A DNA stretch of 64,000 nucleotides from Deltaproteobacteria bacterium (GTDB taxonomy: Bacteria > Myxococcota_A > Polyangia > Nannocystales > Nannocystaceae): positions 2,542,001 through 2,606,000 of the forward strand of contig JADJEE010000001.1 in NCBI GenBank assembly GCA_016709225.1. Reading direction: 5' to 3'. Below are positions 1 to 8,879 of this stretch, in pieces (position 1 is the stretch's first letter; each line of letters opens with the position of its first letter). The position numbers and the translations under genes are program-made. A model generated the notes under the pieces. That model searched no databases, had not been told where the DNA came from, and saw only the letters and a program-made list of their open reading frames with translations.

Positions 1-1
1 C

Positions 2-523
2 GACGTCGAGACGCCGCCGGTCGGTCAAGTGATCGGCGCAGCGGCGGCGATGGCCGCGGCCGGGGCCGCCGCTGCGCTCGGCTCGGGTGAGCTCGACGTC
101 GCCGCGCGAGCGACTGCGATGCTGATGGGGCCGGCCCTGGGCGCGATGGTGCTGACCGCCCCGGCCCTGCTGGCGGTGCATCAGTTCCTCGGCCTGCACG
201 CACGGCCGGAGCGGCTGGTCGCCGCGCTCGCGCGGGCCCTGGTCGCCGGCGGTCGCGTGGCGCTGGGCCTGGTCCCGATCGCGCTGTTCTTCGCGGCGAC
301 CTCGGGCCTGTGGGCGCTGGCGATGGCCGGCGTGGTCGCGGTGCCGGCGATCGTGATGGCCGCCGTCGCGCTGGTCCACCTGCACGCCGCCGAGCAATCG
401 AGCGCACCGACCCGCTCGCGGTTCGGCTTCCTGGTGATCGGCTGGGCCACGCTGGCGCTGGCGATCGGCGCGCGGCTGATGCTGTCGGTCGCGGGCTACG
501 TGCAGCAGGCGGTGTCGCCATGA
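2..523 (+). CDS. Multi-pass membrane protein, 5' end outside window
   Basis: The reading frame is open from base 2, so the true start probably lies upstream; an in-frame GTG at 29 is an alternative. The visible 173 residues are almost entirely Ala/Leu/Val/Gly-rich and form four or five likely membrane helices, with short Arg-rich loops between them. No family motif is recognisable. The last codons overlap the next start by ATGA, making this the first visible gene of a five-gene coupled set that ends in a two-component system. A role in signal input or transport for that system is only an inference from position. Confidence 0.6.
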   Translation, partial: DVETPPVGQVIGAAAAMAAAGAAAALGSGELDVAARATAMLMGPALGAMVLTAPALLAVHQFLGLHARPERLVAALARALVAGGRVALGLVPIALFFAATSGLWALAMAGVVAVPAIVMAAVALVHLHAAEQSSAPTRSRFGFLVIGWATLALAIGARLMLSVAGYVQQAVSP

Positions 524-1269
524 ACACCACCACCCTCGCCCCCCCGATCCCCGCGCTGCAGCTGACCGTGGCGGTGCTGCGCGAGCCCGCGGCGCTGCTG
601 CGCGGCCGCGACGACGCCTCGGGTGCGCTCGCGCGCCTGGTCCCGGCCCTGCTCGCGGTCATCGTCGTCGCCGCGGGCCTGTTCGGCCTCGTGGTCGGCT
701 CCTACCGCGGCGGGCTGCAGCACCTGTGGGCCGCGCTCAAGCTGCCGCTGGTGCTGCTGCTGCCGCTCTTGGTGGCGCTGCCGACCGTGCACGCGCTCTA
801 CCGCGTCGCGGGCGTCGCCTTGCGGCACGAGCGACTGGTGTTCGCCGCGCTGGTCGGCTGCGCCCGCGCGAGCCTGCTGCTGGCCGCGATGGGGCCGGCG
901 CTGTGGCTGCTGTTCTCGCTACGCATCGACTACCACGCCGCCGTGCTCGCCATGTGCGGCGCGCTCGCGATCGCCGGCGTCATCGGCCTCGTCACCACCG
1001 CGAGCTTGCTGCCGACCGGCGGCGCGCTGCGGATCCTCGCCCACACCGGTGCGCTCGCGGTCGCGGCGGTCGTGCTCGCCCAGGGCGGCTGGGTACTACG
1101 GCCGTTCCTGGTGCGCCCGCGGGCCGAGATCACGTTCCTGCGCCCGCTCGAGGCCGACGTGTTCTCGAGCGTGCAGACGACCTGGCGCTCGAGCAAGGGT
1201 GACTATCGCGGCTGGGAGGCCGACGCCCCCCGGTGGCGCAAGGGCAAGGAGCAGGAGGCCGCACCATGA
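520..1269 (+). CDS. Membrane protein with soluble C-terminal tail
   Basis: This 249-residue protein starts at the ATG that overlaps the stop of the preceding gene (ATGA); the longer frame to 310 is only a shadow of that gene. After about 45 soluble residues come roughly five hydrophobic helices (around residues 45-65, 75-95, 115-132, 140-165 and 172-192). A charged, probably cytoplasmic tail of about 50 residues follows. The family is not recognised. It overlaps the next gene by ATGA, so it is probably made together with its neighbours and the downstream response regulator and kinase. Confidence 0.65.
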   Translation: MNTTTLAPPIPALQLTVAVLREPAALLRGRDDASGALARLVPALLAVIVVAAGLFGLVVGSYRGGLQHLWAALKLPLVLLLPLLVALPTVHALYRVAGVALRHERLVFAALVGCARASLLLAAMGPALWLLFSLRIDYHAAVLAMCGALAIAGVIGLVTTASLLPTGGALRILAHTGALAVAAVVLAQGGWVLRPFLVRPRAEITFLRPLEADVFSSVQTTWRSSKGDYRGWEADAPRWRKGKEQEAAP

Positions 1270-1859
1270 TGCTGCTCGCACGCATCGAGGTGATCTCGCT
1301 CTCGCTGGGCGCCGGCTACCTCGCGATCGGTTTCGTCATCGCGTGGCTGCTGTCGCGGCGCCGACACAGCCCCACCGTCGCCCTCGGCGCGCTGGCATGC
1401 TGGCCGCTGCTGCTGCCGCTGCTGCGGCAGCCACCGCCACGCAGTGCGGGACGCGGCCCGCTGGTGGCGCGCATCGAAGCCGCGGTCGACAGCCTGCGCG
1501 ACGCGATGGCCGATCCCGCCGCGGTCGAACTCGACCTTCCCGCCGATCTCGACCGCCTGGTGGCCGAGCTCGAGCGCGCCGACGAGCGCCTCGCGATGGT
1601 CGATCGCCTCGTGCGGCAGATCGGTGCCCACGGCCCCGCAACCCCCGCGGTCGCCGAGGGCCTCGCGCAGCTGCAGCGCGCCCGCGAGACCACCACGGCC
1701 GAGATCGAGGCGGTGCTCGACGGCATGGTGCAGCTGCGGCTACAGATCGGACTGCGCTCGTTGGCGGGGAACAGCGTGCCCATTCGGGAGCGTCTGAGGG
1801 ACCTCCGCGCTCGCCTGGCGGCGATCGACGAGCTCGCCGCGATGGAACTCCACGCATGA
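1266..1859 (+). CDS. Membrane-anchored helical protein of unknown function
   Basis: The 197-residue product starts at the ATG that overlaps the previous stop. Two N-terminal hydrophobic segments (about residues 8-27 and 33-48) are followed by a roughly 140-residue region rich in Ala, Arg, Glu, Leu and Asp. That region has the heptad-like pattern of long amphipathic helices and is probably coiled coil. No enzymatic motif is seen. It ends in ATGA with the response regulator start, which ties it to the two-component system. It could be an accessory or scaffold protein for the kinase, but that is inference. Confidence 0.65.
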   Translation: MMLLARIEVISLSLGAGYLAIGFVIAWLLSRRRHSPTVALGALACWPLLLPLLRQPPPRSAGRGPLVARIEAAVDSLRDAMADPAAVELDLPADLDRLVAELERADERLAMVDRLVRQIGAHGPATPAVAEGLAQLQRARETTTAEIEAVLDGMVQLRLQIGLRSLAGNSVPIRERLRDLRARLAAIDELAAMELHA

Positions 1860-2539
1860 GCACGAGCCCCCGGATCCTCCTGGTCGACGACGACGACCAC
1901 CTGCGCGAGGTCGTGCGCTACGCGCTCTCTCGCGAGGGCTTCGTCGTCGTCGAGGCCAGCGACGGCGAGGCCGCCAAGCGCCTGTTCGAGCAGGACGAGC
2001 CCGACCTGCTGGTGCTCGACGTCGCGATGCCGAAGCTCGACGGCTTCTCGCTGTGCCGTGAGCTGCGCAAGCACAGCGAGGTGCCGGTGCTGTTCCTGTC
2101 GGCCCGCGACGACGAGATCGATCGCGTGCTCGGGCTCGATCTGGGCGGCGACGACTACGTGACCAAGCCGTTCTCGCCGCGCGAGCTGGTCAGTCGCGTC
2201 AAGGCGCTGCTGCGTCGCACGCGACCGGTCGCGACCCCAGCGATGCTGCAGTGGGGCCCGCTGCAGGTGCGGTTGGACGAGCACCGCGTGTTCGTCGGTG
2301 AGGTCGAGCTCACGCTCACCGCCACCGAGCTGCGTCTGCTGGGCGCGTTGCTGGCACGACCGCGGCGCGCCATCACCCGCGAGGAGCTCGCCGAGGCCGC
2401 CTACCCCGACGCGCGGGCGGTCAGCGAGCGCACCATCGACTCGCACATCCGCCGCGTGCGGGCCAAGCTCAAGCCGTTCGATCTCGATCCATTCGAGACC
2501 GTGCACGGCGTGGGTTTCCGCCTGGGGCCGCCCCCATGA
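1856..2539 (+). CDS. OmpR/PhoB-family response regulator
   Basis: A 227-residue DNA-binding response regulator. The receiver domain spans about residues 1-120, with an acidic cluster near residues 12-14, the phospho-acceptor Asp55 in LDVAMPKLDG, the conserved Ser near 83 (FLSARD) and Lys in VTKPFSPREL. The winged-helix output domain (about 130-225) contains LTATELRLL and a VSERTIDSHIRRVRAKL recognition helix. It overlaps both neighbours by four bases, so it should be co-translated with the sensor kinase downstream. Target genes cannot be read from the sequence, though the upstream membrane genes of the same operon are natural candidates for its pathway. Confidence 0.93.
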   Translation: MSTSPRILLVDDDDHLREVVRYALSREGFVVVEASDGEAAKRLFEQDEPDLLVLDVAMPKLDGFSLCRELRKHSEVPVLFLSARDDEIDRVLGLDLGGDDYVTKPFSPRELVSRVKALLRRTRPVATPAMLQWGPLQVRLDEHRVFVGEVELTLTATELRLLGALLARPRRAITREELAEAAYPDARAVSERTIDSHIRRVRAKLKPFDLDPFETVHGVGFRLGPPP

Positions 2540-3990
2540 CGCTGCGGCTGTCGCTGCGCGCGTGGCTGCTGCTCTCGTACGTCGCGGTGTTCTGCCTGCC
2601 GTGGCTGGCGCTGGTCGGCAGCGGCGCACTCGACCACGATCTGCGTCGACAGACCCGCGAGCACCTGATCGCGCAGGGGCACCTGTGGGCGCTGCGGGTC
2701 GAGGCCGGGCTCGCCCAACACGGGGGCGTGCAAGGCGACGCAATGCGCGAGGTCGCCGTGGGTCTGCGCGACGACCTCGCGACCGCGCGCACCCGGACGC
2801 TGTGCGCCACGCAGATCGTCGATGCCACCGGCGTGGTGCTGGCGAGCACCGGCGGCACCACCGGTCACAGCCTCGCCGACGACCCCGAGGTCGAGCGTGC
2901 GCTCGCCGGCGAGCTCGGCCTGGTGGAGCGCGAGCGCTCGCGGGTTCGCAGCCGCAATCCTGCGGCGCTCGACGGACCCAGCCGCTTCGCGTCGGTGCGT
3001 TCGTTCGTGGCGGTGCCGATCCAGCAGGGCGGGCGCGTCGTCGGGGCCGTGGTCATGAGCCGCACGCCGCGAGAGGAGCTGCAGGCGTTCGCGCAGATGG
3101 GCCCGCGCCTGCTGGTCGCGCTCGCCGTCGCGGCCGCGCTCACCGTCGCGTTGGCGTGGACCAGCGGCTGGCTCGGCAGCCGCTCGCTGGCCAACCTCTC
3201 CGAGGCCGCGCGACGCATCGCTGCCGGCGCGCGTGATGCCGGCGGCCTGGGCCCACTCGGCGAGTCGCACGTGCGCGAGGTCGGTGCGCTGGCCGACGCC
3301 GTGCGAGGCATGCACGGCCAGCTGCAGGCGCGGCTCGACTACATCGACGAGTTCGCCGGCAACGTCGCGCACGAGTTCCGCACCCCGATCGCGACCCTGC
3401 GCGGCACGCTCGAGCTGCTGCACGACGATCCCGAGATGCCCGCGGCGCAGCGCGAGCGCTTCTTCGCCAACGCCGACGCCGAGCTGACCCGACTGGCCAC
3501 GCTGGTCGACGGCCTGCTCGCGCTGGCGCGGGCCGAGCGACTCGGCGATCCTGCGGCCATCGATCCCGCGGCGCTGCTGCACGGGGTCGTTGCCCGCCGG
3601 AGCGACGCCGTTGCACTGCACGACGCCCGCAGCGACGAGGCCCAGCGGGCCCGCATCGTCGGCAGCGCGCGGCAGCTCGAGAGCGCGCTCGACAACCTCA
3701 TCGACAACGCGCTGCGCCACGGCGGCGACACGGTCGCGATCGCCATCGAGCTCGGCGCCGACGACCGCCACATCCGCATTGCGGTGGTCGACGACGGTCG
3801 CGGCATCGATCCCGCCGACCTCCCCCGCGTGTTCGAGCGCTTCTTCACCACCGCCCGCGCCGGCGGTACCGGGCTCGGGCTCGCGCTGGTGGCCGCGATC
3901 GTGCGCGCCCACGGCGGTGAGATCGCGGTCGACAGCCGTCCGGGCCGCACCGCGTTCACGATCTCGCTGCCCCGCGCCGACACGCCGTGA
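2536..3990 (+). CDS. Membrane sensor histidine kinase
   Basis: A 484-residue two-component sensor. An N-terminal helix (about 10-30) and a second helix (about 192-214) bracket a periplasmic sensing region of about 160 residues. A HAMP-like linker follows. The dimerisation box has His279 in NVAHEFRTP, the N box reads DNLIDNALRHGG, and VDDGRGID, an F box (VFERFF) and GTGLGLALV complete the ATP-binding domain. It starts inside the regulator stop (ATGA) and is its obvious partner. The overall plan resembles CreC/PhoR-like kinases. The signal sensed is unknown. Confidence 0.93.
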   Translation: MTLRLSLRAWLLLSYVAVFCLPWLALVGSGALDHDLRRQTREHLIAQGHLWALRVEAGLAQHGGVQGDAMREVAVGLRDDLATARTRTLCATQIVDATGVVLASTGGTTGHSLADDPEVERALAGELGLVERERSRVRSRNPAALDGPSRFASVRSFVAVPIQQGGRVVGAVVMSRTPREELQAFAQMGPRLLVALAVAAALTVALAWTSGWLGSRSLANLSEAARRIAAGARDAGGLGPLGESHVREVGALADAVRGMHGQLQARLDYIDEFAGNVAHEFRTPIATLRGTLELLHDDPEMPAAQRERFFANADAELTRLATLVDGLLALARAERLGDPAAIDPAALLHGVVARRSDAVALHDARSDEAQRARIVGSARQLESALDNLIDNALRHGGDTVAIAIELGADDRHIRIAVVDDGRGIDPADLPRVFERFFTTARAGGTGLGLALVAAIVRAHGGEIAVDSRPGRTAFTISLPRADTP

Positions 3991-4008
3991 CGCGGGGCAG
4001 CGCAGGCC

Positions 4009-4668
4009 TCACGGCATGAGCTCGTCGCACGCGCACGTGCAGAGGTCGGGCTCGCTCGCGCCACCCGTGCTGGAGGCTCCGCCGCCGCCGCTGCTGTCGC
4101 TGCCGCCGGTGGTGGCGTCGGTGTCGACGCCGCCATCGCCGGGCGCGCAGGTCATCCACGCGCCCGCGGGGTCGGCGTGGGTGCAGGTGCTGCCGCTGCG
4201 CAGGACCTCGGTGGTGCCATCGTCGGCCATGCGAAAGTAGACGGTGCCGTTGCTGCCGCACGCGTCCTCGGAGCCGCAATCGGTGTCGCCGAGGGGATTG
4301 TCGACGCAGGCGCCACCGCCCTCGACCGGCGTGAACGCGCACGCCGCATCGACGACCTCGAAGCTGTACATGTCGAGCCACTGGCACGCGAAGCCGTCGA
4401 AGCCAAATGTCGCCGCGCAGGCCTCGCGGCTCGTCGCCTCCGCGCACGCAGACGCGCCACCGGTCGGCTCTTCGCCGGTGGTCGGGACCTCGCCCGTGGT
4501 CGGGTCGCCACTCGAGCTGGTCTCGGGGTTCGAATCCGTGCTGCTGGCCGAGGCCGTCGACGGATTCGTCGCAGAACTCGAGCCGTCGTCATCGCCCGCA
4601 GGCTCACCGCACGCGCCGCACAATACCGCCGCAATCATCCACCATCGGGTTTTCACTACCATCTTCAT
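4009..4668 (-). CDS. Cys-rich lipoprotein ending in CTCAC motif
   Basis: A 219-residue predicted lipoprotein. The start at 4668 is preceded by GGAG eight bases upstream and gives a signal sequence with lipobox LCGAC near residue 19. A Ser/Thr/Asp/Gly-rich linker of about 55 residues follows. The globular C-terminal half contains about ten cysteines, so it is probably disulfide-bonded in the periplasm or at the surface, and ends near LCTCACDEL. The same cysteine spacing and end motif occur in the divergent neighbour at 4810-5292, so the two appear homologous. Function unknown. Confidence 0.8.
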   Translation of the reverse strand: MKMVVKTRWWMIAAVLCGACGEPAGDDDGSSSATNPSTASASSTDSNPETSSSGDPTTGEVPTTGEEPTGGASACAEATSREACAATFGFDGFACQWLDMYSFEVVDAACAFTPVEGGGACVDNPLGDTDCGSEDACGSNGTVYFRMADDGTTEVLRSGSTCTHADPAGAWMTCAPGDGGVDTDATTGGSDSSGGGGASSTGGASEPDLCTCACDELMP

Positions 4669-4809
4669 GTTGTCACTCCAATCCAACGCCACCGCGTGCC
4701 TCGCGGTGGTCTTGAGCACTCTACGCCAGAAGGCCGCGCGGCGCCAATCCTCTTCGGTGCACGGCCGGTGCGTGGCCGTTCGGGCGCAACGCGGTTGGCG
4801 GAGTGCCCG

Positions 4810-5292
4810 ATGGGGCCTGCTACTCTCCGCAGTGTGGCAGCACGCGCCCTCGCCCCCGTGATCCTCGTCGCCGCGCTCGCCTGTCGCCCCGGCGACGCGC
4901 CCGGCGACGACACCGGCAGCAGCACCGTCGCCGCGGACGACACCGGTGACGGCAGCTGCGAGTCGCTCGCCGAGCAAGGCGCGTGCGAGGCCGCCGCGGA
5001 TCGCGGCTGCGGCTGGCTGACGGTGTTGCACGTCGCGCGCGAGGGCGACCTGTGCAGCCTGCTCGACTCGCAGACGGGTTGCTTCGAGGTCGAGTTCGAC
5101 GCGTCCGGTTGCGGACAGACGCCAGGGTGCGAGCCCGCCGAGGATCCCTACGTGTCGCTGCTGCAAGACGGCACCGCACTGTCGACCACCGCCTGCGGCG
5201 GCCCACGGCCGGTCGGCTGGCTCGACTGCACCGACGGCACGCCCGGCTCCGACGTGCCGCTGTGCACCTGCGCGTGCAGCCTCGCGACTTGA
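4810..5292 (+). CDS. Cys-rich lipoprotein, homologue of divergent neighbour
   Basis: A 160-residue predicted lipoprotein. Starts at ATG 4810 or GTG 4834 are both possible; either leaves a hydrophobic segment and lipobox VAALAC. After a short acidic Thr/Ser/Asp linker, the domain has regularly placed cysteines (CESLAEQGACEAA, GCGWL, a late WLDC) and ends with PLCTCACSLAT. This order matches the protein encoded divergently at 4009-4668. The 141-base gap between them would hold both promoters. No enzyme motif is visible. Confidence 0.78.
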   Translation: MGPATLRSVAARALAPVILVAALACRPGDAPGDDTGSSTVAADDTGDGSCESLAEQGACEAAADRGCGWLTVLHVAREGDLCSLLDSQTGCFEVEFDASGCGQTPGCEPAEDPYVSLLQDGTALSTTACGGPRPVGWLDCTDGTPGSDVPLCTCACSLAT

Positions 5293-5316
5293 CCGCGACG
5301 CGACGGGACCGCGACG

Positions 5317-6450
5317 TCAGTACACGTCGAAGAAGAAGTCGAGGATCGCCTGCGGGCCCCAGTCGGGGATGTAGTGCACGTCCCAGTTGTGCTCGCACCA
5401 CAGCACCGGCTCGCCATCGCAGTCGTCGTAGGCGACGCAGTTGCAGTCGAACTGGCCCTGGCCGCCGTTCTCACCGCAGCCCGCCGGTGGATCGAGCGGA
5501 CCGGTGGTGGTGCTGCAGCCGTTGACCTGCAGGTAGTAGTCGCGGGCGCCGCGACCGTTGCTGATCGGCACGATCGGATCGATCACGCTGTGGATGCCGA
5601 AGAAGTGCACCGGATCGACGGTGTCGGCGCTGGGCAGCGGCGCGCGGTAGGGCAGCCCGCCGGCGTTGATGGCAACCGCGTGGGTGCGGCCCGGCAGGTC
5701 GCCGTAGATGTTCCAGATCGGCAGCGAGGTCGCCTCGAACGCGCCCGAGCTCTGCCCGGCAAAGAACACCGCCTGGGTGTCGATGCAGAGGTCCTCGTAG
5801 ACCTGCGCGTAGATCTCTTCGAGATACGCGTGGTCGCTGGAGTTGGGGTTGTTACTCCAGCAGTCGCCCTCGCTCTTGGGATACACGGCGATGAAGGGAT
5901 GACCGGGATCGCCACCGCCCAGCGCGAGGAAGCGGAAGAGGTTGTTGCGCGAGTTGTCGATGTTCTCGTAGCAGCCGTGGATGCCGAAGAACAGCGGCTG
6001 CGGGGTGTCGTTGCCGGCGGCATCGAAGACCCCGGGATGCACGTCGACCTGGTACTCGCGACCCGCGGCCGAGCCGGAGAACACGTAGCTGCTCTGGTCG
6101 ATGCGCGTGAGATGGGCGAAGGCATCGATGGCGAGGCCACAGCCGCTGCTCGGCACCACCATCCCGCCGGTCGAGTCGGCGCTCTCGCCGGTGGGATCGG
6201 TGTCGGTGGTGGGCGAGCTGGTCGTCGAGGCCGTGGTCGCGTTGGTGGTCGACGCGGTGCTCGCGGTCGTGCTCGCCGTGGTGGTGCCATTGGTGCCCTG
6301 CGTGCTCGCGCTCGCGGAGCCGTCGGTGCCGTCGCTGCTGCCGCTGCCGGAGCCCCCGTCGCCACCGCCGTCGTCGTTGCAGGCGACGGTGGTCACGAGC
6401 AGGACCGAGGACAGCGCGCGAAGGACGAGAACCGGGCGGCGTAGGGACAT
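5317..6450 (-). CDS. Esterase lipoprotein, PHB-depolymerase/feruloyl-esterase type
   Basis: A 377-residue secreted alpha/beta-hydrolase. The signal sequence ends in the lipobox TVAC24, followed by a Ser/Thr/Gly/Asp linker of about 75 residues. The catalytic domain (about 100-377) has an oxyanion segment FFGIHG, the nucleophile elbow GQSSG with Ser234, a likely acid Asp in the SVIDPIVP segment, and a late His in WCEHNWDVHYIP. This arrangement is known from the LpqC/PHB depolymerase and feruloyl esterase group. Several Cys suggest disulfides. The substrate, a polyester or a plant ester, cannot be decided. It converges on the lipoprotein at 4810-5292. Confidence 0.8.
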   Translation of the reverse strand: MSLRRPVLVLRALSSVLLVTTVACNDDGGGDGGSGSGSSDGTDGSASASTQGTNGTTTASTTASTASTTNATTASTTSSPTTDTDPTGESADSTGGMVVPSSGCGLAIDAFAHLTRIDQSSYVFSGSAAGREYQVDVHPGVFDAAGNDTPQPLFFGIHGCYENIDNSRNNLFRFLALGGGDPGHPFIAVYPKSEGDCWSNNPNSSDHAYLEEIYAQVYEDLCIDTQAVFFAGQSSGAFEATSLPIWNIYGDLPGRTHAVAINAGGLPYRAPLPSADTVDPVHFFGIHSVIDPIVPISNGRGARDYYLQVNGCSTTTGPLDPPAGCGENGGQGQFDCNCVAYDDCDGEPVLWCEHNWDVHYIPDWGPQAILDFFFDVY

Positions 6451-6719
6451 CGGCTGCAGTTACCGCGTTACGCCGCGGGGTGTCCAGATGGATCGCGCGC
6501 ACCGCCCGACGGCGCGCTCGGCCCCGGGCGCGTTGCCGCACACCACGGGGTGACACCGCGCTGCAACCGAGGGCCGTCGCGACCGTCGCAGCCCACCCGT
6601 GCGCCATCGGCCAGCCCGCGCCGCGACCTTCCGGCCGGCGACCGCGGCAATTCACCGCCCCAAGGAGCAGCACCGAGGGCGTGCACGCGGCCGTGATCGC
6701 AGGCATGCTGGTCGCTGTC

Positions 6720-6932
6720 ATGTCGTTCACGACCGCGATGCCGGACGAGCACGTCGCCGAGCGCCTCAAGGAGCTCTTCGACGAGTACCTGTCGCTGACG
6801 ATGAAGCTGTTGGAGCAGCGCCGGGCGAAGGTCCCGGCAGAAGAGCTCAAGCGCATGGACGACATGCGACGCGCGACATGGGACGACGTCGAGCGGTTCC
6901 GTCGCAGCCTCGAGCAGCGCGTCGCGGGCTGA
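6720..6932 (+). CDS. Small helical protein, 70 residues
   Basis: A short, highly charged, Cys-free protein predicted to be two or three amphipathic helices, with segments such as ERLKELFDEYLSL and DDVERFRRSLEQR. ATG 6720 is chosen; ATG 6705 in the same frame is equally possible and adds a hydrophobic MLVAV. There is no clear ribosome-binding site for either. The composition differs from the Arg/Pro-rich shadow frames and supports real coding. The 254 bases upstream hold no other convincing gene. Family and function unknown. Confidence 0.5.
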   Translation: MSFTTAMPDEHVAERLKELFDEYLSLTMKLLEQRRAKVPAEELKRMDDMRRATWDDVERFRRSLEQRVAG

Positions 6933-6959
6933 TCCCTCGACCGTCGCGTGGGTCCCGGC

Positions 6960-7892
6960 TCAGCTGGCGCGACGATTGTCGAAGCGCATCAGCTCGCCCA
7001 TCGCCCGACGCATGACGCGGGCATCGGCGAAGCGCTCGTCGGGAAGCTTGCCGCACGCTGCGTCGAAGAAGCCGTCGATTGCCTCGGCCAGCTCCGCGCT
7101 GGTCTCCGCGGGCAGGTACGTGCTGGGCGGCGCGGGACGTCGCTCGCGGTGGCAGCGGAACAGCTCGCGCGGGTGCTCGTCGAAGGCGTCCTCGAACGGG
7201 TGCCGGCCGGTGACGGCTTCGTAGAAGGTCATGCCCAGGGCGTACAGATCGGCGCGCGCGTCGATCGGCTGCGCGGGCCGGGTCTGCTCGGGTGCCATGT
7301 AGCGCGGATCACCGAGCACCAGGGTGGGGTCTTCGGGGCGCGCGTCGCCGAGATCCCGCGCCACGCCGAAGTCCAGCAGCTTCACCGTGCGCAGCTCGGG
7401 GTCGAAGGCGTCGCGGCACACGAAGATGTTCGCGGGCTTGATGTCGCGGTGCACGACGCCGCGCAGGTGGACGTAGCGCAGCGCGTCGAGCACCTGCCGG
7501 AAGATCTCGCACAGCACGTGCATCGGCACCGTGCGGCCGCCCGTGACGGCGTCGCTGATGTCGCGGCCCTCGAGGAACTCCATCGCGAACCAGAACAGCC
7601 CGTGCTCGCGGGTGGTGCCGACGTCGAGCACCCGCACGAGGTTGTTGTGGGTGAAGCTGCCGCCCAAGCGGGCCTCGAGCCGGAAGCGCCGCTGCTCGGT
7701 CTCGGGCACGTCGGCCTTCATGACCTTGAGTGCCACGTAGCGGTTCATCAGCGGGTCGAAGGCCTTGAAGACCTTGCCCATGCCGCCCTCGCCCAGCGGC
7801 CCCACGATCTGGAACCGCTTCGAGAACGTGATGAGCGTGCCAGCCGCGAGATCGGTGGCGTCGCGCTCGGGCTCCGTGGCTGCGTCGCTCAT
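6960..7892 (-). CDS. Soluble Ser/Thr protein kinase (Hanks type)
   Basis: A 310-residue kinase with all catalytic elements: glycine loop LGEGGMGKVF (about 33-42), Lys56 in VALKVM, HRDIKPAN with Asp150, DFG at 174-176 and the APE-like MAPEQ at about 199-203. The activation segment and C lobe are complete. There is no membrane helix or sensory domain after the kinase core, so it is probably cytoplasmic. It is shorter than the membrane-anchored PknB-type proteins. Such kinases are numerous in myxobacteria. It may share a transcript with the two upstream genes (7968-9389). Substrates are unknown. Confidence 0.93.
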   Translation of the reverse strand: MSDAATEPERDATDLAAGTLITFSKRFQIVGPLGEGGMGKVFKAFDPLMNRYVALKVMKADVPETEQRRFRLEARLGGSFTHNNLVRVLDVGTTREHGLFWFAMEFLEGRDISDAVTGGRTVPMHVLCEIFRQVLDALRYVHLRGVVHRDIKPANIFVCRDAFDPELRTVKLLDFGVARDLGDARPEDPTLVLGDPRYMAPEQTRPAQPIDARADLYALGMTFYEAVTGRHPFEDAFDEHPRELFRCHRERRPAPPSTYLPAETSAELAEAIDGFFDAACGKLPDERFADARVMRRAMGELMRFDNRRAS

Positions 7893-7967
7893 CGCGTGAT
7901 TGCCACGCTATCAGGACGCGTGCGGGTTTGCCATCGATGGGCGGCCGCCGGCGGACGCGGCCCGCGG

Positions 7968-8870
7968 CTACGGCGACGCGCCCGTACGCGTCACGGTGCC
8001 GTCGGCTGCGATCTCGTAGTCCCCCGACGCCGCGCGGACGTGCAGCGCCCGTGCGGCCTGCATGGCCCGCATGACGGTGATGGGGTGCGGGTCGGGCAGC
8101 GTGGTGACCACGGGGTCGACCGCGAGGGCCCCGCGCGCATGGATGGCGAGCTCGCGCACGACCAGAGGCGGCTCGTCGCGGCGCTGCTTGCCCTTGCGCG
8201 GCTCGTCGATCGCGAGCTCGAAGTCGGGGCCCTGGTCGCCCTGCGCGATGGCGTGGATGACCGTCGCGAGGCGCTGCGGCTTGCGCTTGAGGCCGGTCGG
8301 CTCGGTCTGGAATCGATCGACGGTGTAGAACGCGGCACCGCCGGCCCGCTCCTGCAGGGTCTTGGCGGCGACCAGCTGCGCCTGCACGCGGCGGCGCTCG
8401 ACCGTCCCGGGCAAGACGCCGCCCTCGAGCAGCTCGACGTCGAGCACGCGATCGGGCCCGAACGCGAGCGACACCAACACCCAGCGCTGGGCCTCGTCGA
8501 GCGTCGGCGGCACCGCGCGGCCGCGAGCGTCCGGCCAGCGAATGAACACCACCTGGCCGCTGGTGCCGGCGGGATCGATGTCGACCAGCGGCAACACGAG
8601 ATCGCGATCGACCTCGCCCATGCGCTCGACCACCTGTGCGTGCGCGAGCGCGAGCCCGCGGGTGGCGAGGAACAACCACTGGCCCACCTCGCCGATGGTC
8701 GCGAGGTCGCCGCGAGGGATCGGCACGTGCGCGTCGGGCAGACGCTCGACCGAGTTCTCGCGCACGCCGATGTCGAGCAAGAGCTCGTCCTTGCGTTCGT
8801 GGTCGCACGCCGCGACCGCCACGGCGGACAGCAGCACTCGGAGCAGTGGCGAGCGGAGGCGGGAGGACAC
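7968..8870 (-). CDS. Lipoprotein of unknown function
   Basis: A 300-residue predicted lipoprotein with an Arg-containing n-region, a hydrophobic core and lipobox AVAAC near residue 22. The mature part has an alternating hydrophobic pattern suggesting mixed alpha/beta folds, with few cysteines and no low-complexity linker, unlike most lipoproteins here. No catalytic motif is recognised. It starts nine bases after the stop of the upstream gene (8880-9389), indicating an operon, and the Ser/Thr kinase follows after 75 bases. Confidence 0.75.
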   Translation of the reverse strand: MSSRLRSPLLRVLLSAVAVAACDHERKDELLLDIGVRENSVERLPDAHVPIPRGDLATIGEVGQWLFLATRGLALAHAQVVERMGEVDRDLVLPLVDIDPAGTSGQVVFIRWPDARGRAVPPTLDEAQRWVLVSLAFGPDRVLDVELLEGGVLPGTVERRRVQAQLVAAKTLQERAGGAAFYTVDRFQTEPTGLKRKPQRLATVIHAIAQGDQGPDFELAIDEPRKGKQRRDEPPLVVRELAIHARGALAVDPVVTTLPDPHPITVMRAMQAARALHVRAASGDYEIAADGTVTRTGASP

Positions 8871-8879
8871 CGTGAAGGA

